Assembly (NCBI RefSeq): GCF_039536765.1
Contig: NZ_BAAAZF010000001.1
Location: 62,001 to 126,000, forward strand
Source: Parerythrobacter jejuensis
GTDB lineage: Bacteria > Pseudomonadota > Alphaproteobacteria > Sphingomonadales > Sphingomonadaceae
Reading direction: 5' to 3'
Length of the DNA stretch: 64,000 nt
In this document: one piece after another, positions 44,902 to 55,400 of the stretch
Layout of the letters: the number at the start of each line of letters is the position of its first letter
How positions within the stretch are numbered: the stretch's first letter is position 1
Notes under the pieces: generated by a model
Told to the model about the DNA's origin: nothing
Databases searched by the model: none
Seen by the model: only the letters and a program-made list of their open reading frames with translations
Made by a program: the position numbers and the translations under genes

Positions 44902-45561
44902 ATGACATTTGGACGCAGATTTTCTGCGGTCGTCGCAGACGACCACGCGATTATCCGGCAGGCCCTCACGAGTGCGCTTGGCGAATCCGACGAGCTTGAA
45001 GGGCTCGAAATCATGATTTGCGAAGAGGTCGAGAACGGGATCGAAGCCATCGGTGCAATCCGCAAACATCGTCCGGACTTGCTCATGCTCGATGTGTCGA
45101 TGCCGCATGCTGGCGGGACAGAAGTCTTGCTGGAAGCGCGCAGATGGTCGCCCGAAACCAAGGTGGTTGTTTTCACCGGGATTGCCGCCAGCGGGAAGAT
45201 CGCCGAGATCGTCGATGCCGGGGCTGATGGCGTGTTTTGCAAGTCCGACGATCTCGCCGAATTGACCCGCGCCATTCCCCGCATCTTGCAGGGAGCACGG
45301 ATCATCTGCGCGCGCTACCTTGCCGAGCTTGAAAAGGTCGCCGACCGTTCGCCTTTGACCGATCGGGAGCGGCAGGTCCTCAACCTCGTTGTTGCGGGTC
45401 GGACCAATCGCGAGATTGCGGAAACACTCGGCATCAGCGCCAAGACGGTTGACCGGCATCGGACTAACATGATGGCCAAAACCGGCGTGCATTCGGGGAC
45501 CGAATTGGTCGCCTTCGCCTTGCGGGAAGGGCTGATTGATCCCATGGGGAGTCAGGCCTGA
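44902..45561 (+). CDS. NarL/FixJ-family response regulator
   Basis: 219 residues from ATG 44902. Receiver domain with the acidic pair VADDH (12-14), phospho-acceptor D64 in LLMLDVSMPHAGG, and a conserved Thr in VVFTGIA. The LuxR-type helix-turn-helix (LTDRERQVLNLVVAGRTNRE, then ISAKTVDRHRTNMMAK) covers about 151-195. Divergent partner of the 7TM kinase. Frames open upstream cross the kinase start and are not used. Confidence 0.93.
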   Translation: MTFGRRFSAVVADDHAIIRQALTSALGESDELEGLEIMICEEVENGIEAIGAIRKHRPDLLMLDVSMPHAGGTEVLLEARRWSPETKVVVFTGIAASGKIAEIVDAGADGVFCKSDDLAELTRAIPRILQGARIICARYLAELEKVADRSPLTDRERQVLNLVVAGRTNREIAETLGISAKTVDRHRTNMMAKTGVHSGTELVAFALREGLIDPMGSQA

Positions 45562-45652
45562 CGCTTGCGAAGATCCGGCATCAAGGTGATCTGATGTATT
45601 CCGCATTGTCATTGCTCTTGCCCCGCTGTTCGAAAATCTCGAGGTTTCGGTA

Positions 45653-45682
45653 GAGCCGCCCGGCGGTTTGACCGGGCGGCTC
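45653..45682. terminator. hairpin between response regulator and repeat-protein gene
   Basis: An 11-bp perfect stem GAGCCGCCCGG (45653-45663) / CCGGGCGGCTC (45672-45682) with an 8-base loop lies between two convergent genes. No T-tract follows on either strand, so it may act with Rho or as a 3' stabiliser. Confidence 0.5.
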
Positions 45683-45691
45683 GATCGCCTG

Positions 45692-47344
45692 TCAAAGGTC
45701 CGGGAACGGGAACACAGATCCGTTTTTGTAGACAGCCCCGCCGGCTCCGAGACCCCCGCCAACGCCAAAGCTGATACCGTCGAAGTCGAGTGTGTTCCCG
45801 ACAAAGGCGACGCCCCCGGACAGGCCGACCACATAGTGACCTGAAACGACCGCTGAAGTGCCGTGATCCAGGCCGAAACCGCCGGTCGGAATATCGGAAC
45901 GCGACAGAGCCAAGGTCACATCGCCGACAACCTCTGCTTTCGGGCCGGTGCCAAGACCGCCGGTAAAGTACCACCGGCCATTGGGGTTGCTGACGAGCTC
46001 GATCACATAGCCAGCAGAAGCGGTCCCCGCGACCCAAGCCGCGCCACTGCCGCCAGCAGTGATGTGCAGGGTCTTGAAGAAGCCACTGGGATTGCCGCTG
46101 GCACCGCGTGTCGAAGCCGGGTTGTAGTTGCTGCCAAGGGTTGGGTCTGTACCCATATTGGCAAGCTCTGAGATGCTGGCGTTGCATTCGGTCAGCAAAG
46201 CCGAGATGCCGAACCGGCTACGATCCGTCATGGCTGTGCGCAGACGACCAATCTTGGACGGCTGACCGAGGCATTGGGTAAGGCGTGCCAGCGGATTGTC
46301 TTCGCCGAGATCTTCAATCACGCTCTTGGCGACTTCAAGCCGGTCTGCATTTGTGACCTTCTCAATGCAGATGTTGCGTCCAGGCTGCCTTTTCTGGACC
46401 AGACCTTTGTCACACCATTTGAGAGGATTGGCGCTTATGCAGGTGGCTTGGCCGAGGCCGCCGCAGCTATCGTTCTTTTCGACAACATCTTCGGGGCGGA
46501 CGCAGATATTACGTCCGTAGAGACGTTGTTCAGAGAGACCGGCGTCGCACCGCCGTGCAGGGTTGAGACTGACGCATGTTTTCTCGTTGAGACCACCGCA
46601 ATCACGTTCCAGCTGCGAGGGACGCACGCAGATGTTGCGGCCGCTCTGGCGTTGTTCGACCAGTCCGCTCTTGCAGCGTCGTGCCGGATTGAGGTTCACA
46701 CATGTCTTCTGGTCGAGGCCGCCGCAATCGGTTTCGAGTTGCGAGGGACGCACGCAGATGTTGCGACCGCTTTGGCGTTGTTCGACCAACCCGCTTTTGC
46801 AGCGCCGAGCCGGATTGAGGCTCACACATGTCTTCTGGTTGAGACCGCCGCAATCGGATTCGACCTGAGAAGGGCGCACGCAGATGTTGCGGCCGCTCTG
46901 TCGCTTCTCCACCAAATTACCTTTGCAGCGTCGTGCAGGATTGAGGCTGACGCATGTCTTTTGGTTCAAGCCGCCGCAATCGGCTTCGACTTGAGAAGGG
47001 CGCACGCAGATGTTGCGGCCGCTCTGGCGCTTCTCCACCAAATTGCCCTTGCAGCGCCGCGCCGGGTTGAAGCTGACGCATGTTTTCTGATTGAGGCCAC
47101 CGCAATTGTCGGCAGGTGCAGGATTAGGCCTTGATTGGGTCGGGCGCACACAGATGTTTCGGCCGGATTGGCGTTTTTCAACCAGGCTACCCTTGCAACG
47201 TTTGGCCGGGTTGATGCTGATACAGGTCTTCTGGTTGAGGCCTCCACAGCTCATGGCGGCTTGCGCAGGGGCGGTCGGAACGGCGATGGAGACAAAGAGG
47301 GCAAGCCCCCAAGCCACCGTCGCACTCACGATTGCTTTCCACAT
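45692..47344 (-). CDS. secreted protein with seven four-cysteine repeats
   Basis: 550 residues from ATG 47344. A signal peptide (VSATVAWGLALFVSIAV...AQA, to about 30) is followed by seven tandem repeats of about 42 residues (32 to about 330). Each has four cysteines in a fixed frame: CGGLNQKTC, then RRC, then GRNICVRP. The last two copies are diverged. About 220 residues follow with no repeats: a helical part with two cysteines and a Gly-rich, beta-rich end (GVGGGLGAGGAV). The repeats probably form small disulfide-bonded units outside the cytoplasm. No family recognised. Confidence 0.85.
   Translation of the reverse strand: MWKAIVSATVAWGLALFVSIAVPTAPAQAAMSCGGLNQKTCISINPAKRCKGSLVEKRQSGRNICVRPTQSRPNPAPADNCGGLNQKTCVSFNPARRCKGNLVEKRQSGRNICVRPSQVEADCGGLNQKTCVSLNPARRCKGNLVEKRQSGRNICVRPSQVESDCGGLNQKTCVSLNPARRCKSGLVEQRQSGRNICVRPSQLETDCGGLDQKTCVNLNPARRCKSGLVEQRQSGRNICVRPSQLERDCGGLNEKTCVSLNPARRCDAGLSEQRLYGRNICVRPEDVVEKNDSCGGLGQATCISANPLKWCDKGLVQKRQPGRNICIEKVTNADRLEVAKSVIEDLGEDNPLARLTQCLGQPSKIGRLRTAMTDRSRFGISALLTECNASISELANMGTDPTLGSNYNPASTRGASGNPSGFFKTLHITAGGSGAAWVAGTASAGYVIELVSNPNGRWYFTGGLGTGPKAEVVGDVTLALSRSDIPTGGFGLDHGTSAVVSGHYVVGLSGGVAFVGNTLDFDGISFGVGGGLGAGGAVYKNGSVFPFPDL
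46355..47251 (-). repeat. tandem 126-bp repeats inside the four-cysteine repeat gene
   Basis: The coding repeat has a 126-base period that is visible at DNA level; for example the same block starts near 46849 and 46975. Copies 2-5 are the most alike, copies 1, 6 and 7 less so. Such an array can gain or lose units by recombination, keeping the reading frame. Confidence 0.85.
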
Positions 47345-47414
47345 ATTACTATCCTCCACAGAGTATTCGAGCATTCTTTCATCACGTGTTGCCGCTTTCG
47401 GGCGGCGCGTTCGC

Positions 47415-47966
47415 TCAGCCGTCTTCGTCGGCAGGGAACCAACTCTCATCCTTGCTTTCATTTCGGCGGTCGTCCCGGGAATCATCGGACGAGAACCAGC
47501 TATCGTCCTGATCGGGTGCTTCGGGTTGCAGCACTTCACCGGCCTCTACGAGTTCGAGGTGATAGGTGATCGGGATCAGGCCACGCGCAGTTACCTGCAA
47601 TGTGTAGTCGTCGATCGGGATCATGGTGATCGGAGCCATCAATGGCAGGTCGCGCCCTTCGATGGTACCATCAGCGCGTTCCCTGAGGTCTGCCATGACA
47701 ACTTGCCGCGGCATAATCCTGAAGATCACCGTATGGACCCAGCCGTCGACAGCGTAGGCATGGCCTCTGTCGATGATGATCAGCTCATTGTTCTCACGAA
47801 TGCGCCATGTGCCGTCTATCGGTAGCGGATCCTGCGGTTCCTTCTGGCCGATATATGGCAATGCGCTTGGGATCTGTGCCTGCGCTGGCGCCGCGGCACC
47901 TCCTGTTAGTGCCACTGCCAATAGCGGAGCCATCAACAGTTTCTTGAAGCGATTGTTGGGTTGCAT
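47415..47966 (-). CDS. secreted protein of unknown function
   Basis: 183 residues from ATG 47966, chosen because GAGG lies eight bases upstream; an ATG two codons earlier has the same site too close. A signal peptide (LLMAPLLAVALTGGAAAPAQAQ) is followed by a beta-type domain (IDGTWRIRENNELIIIDRGH) and an acidic tail with WFSSDD and WFPADED. It lies 70 bases ahead of the repeat-protein gene in the same direction and probably shares its transcript. Family not recognised. Confidence 0.7.
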   Translation of the reverse strand: MQPNNRFKKLLMAPLLAVALTGGAAAPAQAQIPSALPYIGQKEPQDPLPIDGTWRIRENNELIIIDRGHAYAVDGWVHTVIFRIMPRQVVMADLRERADGTIEGRDLPLMAPITMIPIDDYTLQVTARGLIPITYHLELVEAGEVLQPEAPDQDDSWFSSDDSRDDRRNESKDESWFPADEDG

Positions 47967-48045
47967 TGCCATATCCTCATCCAACGGGGGAATGCCCCTG
48001 ATGTGATGAGGATATTGGCCCGATCCGGTTGCAAAGGGGATGGGG

Positions 48046-48080
48046 TGCATCCCCCAAGTTGCAGACGGTCATTGGGGGAT
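48046..48080. promoter_or_regulatory. inverted repeat with TGCATCCCCCA motif between divergent secreted-protein genes
   Basis: ATCCCCCAA (48049-48057) and TTGGGGGAT (48072-48080) are a perfect 9-bp inverted repeat with a 14-base spacer. The left arm is part of TGCATCCCCCA, the same 11-mer as in the two-component promoter. A further GGGGG-AATG-CCCC lies near 47987-48000. Likely site for the response regulator encoded nearby. Confidence 0.55.
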
Positions 48081-48156
48081 AGGCCCCATAGCGAACTTTC
48101 GATTTCGAGGAGAGGATCGTGTCCGGCCCATGAAGCCACAAACAACAGGAGCAAAC

Positions 48157-48972
48157 ATGAAGAGGAAATGGATTGCGGTAGCGATGGCATTGGCCTGGAT
48201 CCCCATTCAGGCGCAGGCGAAGGATTCAGCAATCAAGAGAATCTGCGTATCGCTTGATCAGCAAGCCCGAGTCTTGACAGTGGATGCCCAGACCAGGTGT
48301 CTCAGGTCGGGGGCCCGCTTGGTCGAAAACTCGCTTGCGCTGTCCGTCGACCAGGCAACAGCGACCATCAACCTCTCCGGCGCATTCAAGGCCACCTATT
48401 CCCATCGAATCGGCCCAACAGATTGCATGGGATCGCGTACCTTCACGTACAAAAGCGATGGCGTGGAGCAAAGACGCTACGCCGTTCGCTTTGGGAGCGA
48501 GACTCTCGGAATGGCCGATTTCACAGAGAATCCCAGCGACCGTCATTGCTTCGACAATTCCCTCCACCCGCGCCGCTACTTGCGGGAGGGGGCATTCATG
48601 GATTGGTCGCGGGGCGGGGCGGAAGGATGGGAAAGCTGGCGAGAGGACAATGTTCTGGCTCTCGTCACTCGTCTCCTGGGCGAACCTCCTGAAACCGCGC
48701 CTATGCAGCCCGAGACGTACATATCGATGCAACGAGCCCAATGGCTGTCCCGGACAACGTTCAAGCCGCGCCCGTCCCGTGACCAGAGCCAAGACATCAT
48801 AGCTGTCACCATAACGCAGCATGGGCTCTTGGATGATTCTGTGTCCGGGCAGCGCTTCACTGCGATTGCTGCCCTCGATGCTGAAAAATGGCGGCTGATG
48901 CACCTGTTTTCAAAAAACATGTGCGCCCGAGGGAGCGAAGCCGGGAGATGGGTTGCGCACCGTTGCCCCTGA
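48157..48972 (+). CDS. secreted protein of unknown function
   Basis: 271 residues from ATG 48157, with AGGAG nine bases upstream. A signal peptide (KRKWIAVAMALAWIPIQAQA) and six later cysteines, two of them close to the C-terminus. The N-terminal mature part ICVSLDQQARVLTVDAQTRC is loosely similar in cysteine spacing to the repeat protein. Divergent from the other secreted genes and sharing their putative operator. No family recognised. Confidence 0.65.
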   Translation: MKRKWIAVAMALAWIPIQAQAKDSAIKRICVSLDQQARVLTVDAQTRCLRSGARLVENSLALSVDQATATINLSGAFKATYSHRIGPTDCMGSRTFTYKSDGVEQRRYAVRFGSETLGMADFTENPSDRHCFDNSLHPRRYLREGAFMDWSRGGAEGWESWREDNVLALVTRLLGEPPETAPMQPETYISMQRAQWLSRTTFKPRPSRDQSQDIIAVTITQHGLLDDSVSGQRFTAIAALDAEKWRLMHLFSKNMCARGSEAGRWVAHRCP

Positions 48973-49405
48973 TACTGGGTCGACCCTCCTGCGGCTCCTT
49001 TCAATTAGTGGCCTAAAGGAATCGCGCTTCCATTTGCTTTTGAGCGTGACGCGGTGGTTCTCACTAGAGCTCTAGAGTTCAACGCACTCGAAATGCACGA
49101 TTTTGTGTATTCTGGTGAATGCACTTTCCGCCGAAGAGCATTCGCCGCAGCGAATAAACCAGGCCAAATGCATCGGCTTGCAAGACGGGCGTAATCAATT
49201 GCAGACATGGCTTTGCCCAGACCGCGCAAGCCGACGAGTCCTGCCCGCAATCGTAGCTTGTCGATCGAGATCACCACCGACAGCTTCTCATTTCTCAGCG
49301 GCATTGCCGCGAGAGGAAATTCCTAAACTTCTCGGTCAATCGCTGGACACCCTTGATGACGCTTTATGATCGCTGTGCGTCTTGGGATGTGACGAGGGAA
49401 TTGAA
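48973..49405. other. 433-bp gap ahead of the RHS gene, no supported gene
   Basis: AT content is higher than in the flanking genes. A 12-bp palindrome CTAGAGCTCTAG (49064-49075) and short dyads GAATGC/GCATTC (about 49119-49147) are seen. A 99-codon frame on the minus strand has no ribosome site or family features. The promoter of the RHS gene should lie here. No clear -35/-10 pair was identified. Confidence 0.5.
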
Positions 49406-52400
49406 ATGTCGGCGATATTTACCGGTTTGGGTTCGGGGCTGGTCAAGAGTTCTGCGACGGCGGTTGGAACTTCAGGGACATTAGGCAATGCGGCAACAGG
49501 CCGCGCCTCTGAAAGTCTTTCGGTCAATGCAGCGACAGGCAATCTGGTCATTTCGCGGCGCGATGAATTTCTGGTCGGGCGCAGCCTCGACGTGGGAATA
49601 TCGCGGACTTACAATTCTCTCGCCGAGGTTCATGACCGCGACAACAATGACAAGTGGCAAATGTCGACCGCGCGAAGGGTGTTCAGCCAATCGGGCGCGC
49701 TCAACGCAGCAGGTTCAACGATCAAGCGTGTTTCCGGCGATGGTTCGGTAGTTACCCATAGGTACGAGACACGCGGCGGAGTCGCATCTTACTGGGCGAC
49801 AGATGGTTCTGGAGCGCACGATCGCCTGTGGCAGAGTGGCGGCGATTGGTACTGGCAGAATGGCACCAGCCGGATAACCGAACGCTACGATGCGGACCCA
49901 TATAATAGCGGCGAGTTCCGGATTATCCGGCAGACCGACAAAGACGGGCAGAGCCTGGTGTTCGGTTGGTCGGGATCGAAGCTGTCCTATGTTCAGACCA
50001 ACAACAGTGAATTCGTACGCTACACTTGGTCCGGCAACAACCTGACCTCTCTCAAGACCGAATTCAAAGATCCCAGGACCGGGGTGACCCGCACCGAAAC
50101 AGGGACTTACTACGCGTATGACGGCAATGGACGTCTCGCCACAGTTACTGTGGATTTGTCGCCCGAGCAGGCTGGTACCAGCGACGGCCACAAGTTCACG
50201 ATCAGCTATCTGTACGATTCTGCGGGTCGTGTAACCCGCATGACGCAGAGCGACGGCTCGCGCACTGATATTGCTTACACCTCGGGCAAGGTCACCAAAC
50301 TGACGGAGCATGTGGGGGACGGGACCACGCGGATCACGCAATTTTCCTATGGCAGCAATTATACCAATGTGACTGCGCCCAATGGCCAAGTCACGCGGCT
50401 TGATTACCATTTTTCGACCAAGCTCTTGACCAAGATTACAGCACCGGCCGCCTATGCGGGTGCGGCCAAGCAGGTCCAGACGTTCAGCTATGATAGTGCC
50501 GGAAACCTGACGCAGTCGGTGGCACCGGATGGGCGCGTCACCAAATATACCTATGACGCGATGGGCAACATCACCAAATTCGATCGACCGATCGGAACGG
50601 ATGTTTCCAAGTGGTATGATTCCAAGAACAACGTAATCAAGGAGCTAAGCTACAGCGCCAACGAAGCATCCTCGAATACCGGCAGCTATATCCGATACGC
50701 TTACGACGGCGAAGGACACTTGCGATACAAAGTGACGGCCGAAGGGCACGTCACCGAATATCGGTATGACAGCTATGGCCGGCTAACCTGGGAAGGTGAC
50801 TATACGAAGTACGCCTATAGTCACTCATCTTCCAACATCTCCGAAAGCGGCATGGACAGCTGGCGCAACGGCCTGTCTGACAAGACACAAGTCGATTGGA
50901 TGAACTACCGCTACGACGCGCGTGGCAATCTCAATCAGACCGTCAATTATGGTTCTGCGACGTCGACGGGTGGGGCATCGACATCTGGCGAGCTCTATAG
51001 CCGGACATACCTGCTATATGATCAGGAAGGTCGCCTCCTCACTCGGTACGGCCAGAGTGAGAGCGGCAAAGAGCAATTCTTCTACGATGGCATGGGCCGT
51101 CTGATCAGCTCTTCTGATTCAGCTGGTGCGACAACCAGTGTATTCTTTGACGATGCCAATACGCGCACCGTAATGCAGATGGCCACTGGCCTGACCCGGA
51201 CCCTGGTTTACAACAAGGCCGGGGACATCATCAGCGAGACCGAAAGCTCGGTAGGGCCGCATGGAGCCAACCAGGCCAGCACTCCGACCGGATGGTGGAA
51301 GGGTAATTTGAGCGTTGCGACAGCTGGTACTCTGGCCGGCTCGCCTGCCTACAAGTTCACGGTCAACACGAGCAATCCGAGCGCCACGCATGCAGCGCAG
51401 GGTATCGCGCTAACCGCCGGGGAAACCTTGCGTTATCGCATCACCTTCGTGGCTAGCGGGACCAGCGCGATGCGGGTTGGTCTTTGGGGGAATGTGAATT
51501 CCTATGGCAATGGATCGGGCGAAGCCGCCAACGCTGTGATCATCAGTGGCCCTGGCCGACTGGTGAGGACCCATGGTTCCAATTGGAATGTCGAAGGGGT
51601 TTCAGCGACCCAGCCGACCACCGTTGAACTGACTCGCACGGTTGGCATCAATCAGAGCCTGTCGACAGTCATTGGCACGGCCAGCACGAGTGTCGCGCAA
51701 GGGACCAACTTTACGATTTCGGGCGTGCAATCCACCCGAACGGTTACCGACACGTCGCTCGACTTCAGTGCTACGACCAACAATAAATACGACAAGCTTG
51801 GCCGACTTCGCGTGACGCAGGATGCCTTCGACGGACGCGGTGCAAACTACATCATCTATGACAAGGCGGGCCGCAAGGTTGGCAGCGTCGATCCGGCCCG
51901 CAGGCTGACCGAATATTTCTACGACAAGAACAATCGCATGATCGGTACAACGGTCTATTACAATGCGATCAGCACGTCCATTCGTGACCAACTGAACAAC
52001 CCCGACAACACGCTGGAAATGAGCGCGATCAGGCCTGCTTTCCAGGGCACGTATGATGTTCGAGACCTGACCACCTATGATGCCAATGGCCGGGTCGCAC
52101 AGACAATCAATGGCGAAGGCGAAGTCACGTCGTTCAAGTACGACAATGCGGGCCGCCTTATCGAGAGCCGCAACCACTACAACAAGGTCAGCATCGCCAG
52201 TTCCTGGCGCACTGCGCCGCCAGCAAACCCGGTATCCATTGCCAACCATTCCAATGATGCCGTCACACGGACTTTCTATGATCGGGATGGCAACGTTCGC
52301 GGCATGCTCAATGGCGAAGGCTATCTGACCGAAAACGTTTATGATCAGTCTGGCCAAAAGATCCGCGAGATCGGTTACGTCACTCGGACGAGCTCAAGCT

Positions 52401-55400
52401 ATTGGGCAAGCGGCACGTTCAACCAGTTACGCGGCACTGCCGGGACCACGAATGCCAACAACCGCTCGACCCGCTATGTCTATAACGGGCGAGGGCAGCT
52501 CCGGTTCACGATCGATAGCGCGAACTACGTCTCGCAATTCTCCTACAATTATGCAGGCAAACTGACGAAGACTACGCAGCACATCAATCCGTTGTCATCC
52601 GGCCATTCAAACTGGACAATCGCTGGCGTCAAAGCTTCCCTATCGACCAATAGCAACGATCGCGCCTCGACAAACTATTACGACTTCGCTGGGCGGCTAT
52701 GGCGCACGGTTGAGCCGCTTGGGCTCGATAGCCGGATGTATTTCGATCATGCCGGCAACGTCATCAAGGAAACCTCGGGCAACCGCACGATCCGCAACTG
52801 GTACGATGCGCGCGGCAACCTGCGCTTCAGCGTCGATCCAGAAGGCTATCTCAGCAGCTACCTCTATAACGAGGGTGGTCAGGTTACCCATGAGCGTCGC
52901 CATCGTGACAAGGTAAACGTCAACGACAACACCACGATTCAGCAGGTCGCGGCGATGGCATCCGTGAAGCTGTCGCAGGTCAGGTATACCTACGATTCCC
53001 AAGGGCGCGTCATCTACACCTATGACCAGATTAGCAACCGGACCCGGTATGCCTATCGTACCAATGGTCAGCTCGCCTACACCAACACCGGCGACAATAT
53101 CAGCGCGGACCGATCGCAGACCTATTTTTACTATGACAATGCTGGCCGTCTGACCCGGCGAGACAGTGCCAACGGCCAATCCGAAGAGGCGATTACCTAT
53201 TACACTTATGACGGGCTCGGCAATCAGACCCGGGTTACCGACGGCAATGGTCGCGTATCGTATTTCACTTATGACAAGCGCGGATTGGTTCTGACCGAGA
53301 AGAACGGAGCGGGCAATCTGGTCCGTTACGAACGCAATGCATTTGGCGATATCGTAAAGACCTGGGACGCCAAGAATGTCCTCGCCAGCGAGCATATCTA
53401 CGACAAGCGCGGCCTTATCACGCGCAGCTATGATGCCGCGCGGAAGATCACCGATTTCACTTATACGCAGTTCGGCGAGACCAAGACTGTCAAAGATCCC
53501 GTCGGCGCGATCACGACGTTCACCTACGACAAGTTGGGCCAGGTCAAGACTGTCAAAGACGCGAACAATCGGACCGAGAGTTACAGCTACGACGCTTACG
53601 GCAATCAGACGAGCAAAACCAACCGGCTAGGCGGCTCGATTACCTACGCGTATGACAAGCTGAACCGGATGACATCGATGAACGATGCCAATGGCATCGT
53701 AACGAACTACGCCTACGACAATCGCGGCAACCTGACCCAGATGATCGAAGCGTCGGGGCGGGCTGAAGCGCGCAAGACCACCTATGGCTATGACGCTTCG
53801 AACCGGATGGTTTCGACCAGCATTGAAGGTCACAGCGGGTCTTACACGACACAGTTTGCCTATGATGCGCGGGGTAATGTGACCCGCAAGACGGCGCCGG
53901 ATGGTGGTCGCACGATTTACTATTACGACGATCTCGATCGCGTGTCGGTCGAGATCAATGCGGTCGGCGCCTATTCGGCTTACACCTATGACGACAACGG
54001 CAATGTGAAGACGGTGAAAGTCTATGCCGCTGCAGTGGCTGTACCCTCTAACGGCGGAGCCGAGGAAAACGAACCCTCTGCGCCCGGTGGCACATATCGC
54101 GAAACGCGGTTCGACTATGATGGTGCCAATCGCATGACCAAGAGCCATGTGATCGGAGTAACAAGCCGCTATTACACTGGGTCCAGCCTCGCGACCTATT
54201 CCGGCTCGACCCTGACCACCGAGTATGTCCATGATGCGAACGGCAATGTCGTCAAAACGATCGATCCCAATGGCAATACGACCTGGGCCTACTACGATGC
54301 GATGAACCGCATGGTGCACCAGGTCGATCAACAGAATTTCCGCACGACCTGGACATATGATGCGGCTGGCAATGTCACCCGGGAAATCCGCTATGCAACG
54401 GCCACATCAACGCCCACCAGTACGACCAATGTGCCCGGCGTTAGCACCAGCAGCACGCTCGATCGGCGGACTGACTTTACATACGACAAGATGGGCAACC
54501 GGCTCACCGAACGCCGCATAAATGTGAAGATCCACAATGGCAGCGGTGGCCATACTACGGCGCATGCAACGATCAGTTATCAGTATAACGGGCTTGGGCA
54601 GGTAACCAAGAAGACCGAAGCGGTGAGCGGCAATGTGACCGACTACACCTACAATTCCGGCGGGCGCCTGACCAAGGAAACCCGGGCTGCTTTCACGGAC
54701 TTCAATGGCCAGTCGGTCCGGCCTGTGGTGGACTATTATTATGACGGTCTCGGCAACCTCACGCGGACCCGCCAAGGCGGCGCGACCGGCACTTCAGAGC
54801 GCAATACCTACTACTATTACAAGAAGGGCATGCTTGATCGCATGACCGATGCCGAAGGGCTGACCCGCTACTTCAAATATGACAGCGGCGGCCGTGAGAG
54901 CGAAGTCTACTACACGCGCCAAAATTACTATGGCTCGGCGCGCACCGAAGGGGTGAAGCGCACCTACGACAAGCTTGGCCGCGTGGTCAGTGAGTACCAG
55001 GGAACGCGCTCGTCCAGCGGGTATTGGTCTGCGGTAAGCCCCAATATCACGACAACCTACAACACGTTCGGTCAAGTCGCGACGCTCAAGGCCAATAACG
55101 GCGCAACCCAGCAGAATGTCTATGACAAGGCCGGGCGGCTCGAGCGGACCAATGCCGGCGATGGTGTTTGGAAGGTCTTCGCCTACGACCGCAATGGCAA
55201 CCAGACTGCCGCGATCACGAGTGCGGGCTACAATATCGGCAATCGAAGCTTCAGCTCGGCGCTCGGGCTGATTTCCCGCTCGGATGTCAACATCACCTAT
55301 ACCAAGTATGACAAGCGCGGTCAGGCCTTGACGGTCTACGAAACTGACCGCGACATAGCGACTACCGCCATTAATCAGACTTTGGTGACCGAGCGCCGGT

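Noticed and set aside
46355-47251. Regular direct repeats that at first resemble a CRISPR or minisatellite array
   Set aside because: The 126-base period is a multiple of three, lies in an intact secreted-protein frame and has no unique spacers.
49005-49304. 99-codon minus-strand frame before the RHS gene
   Set aside because: No Shine-Dalgarno, no recognisable domain, and AT-richer composition than coding DNA here. It may be decayed, but support is lacking.
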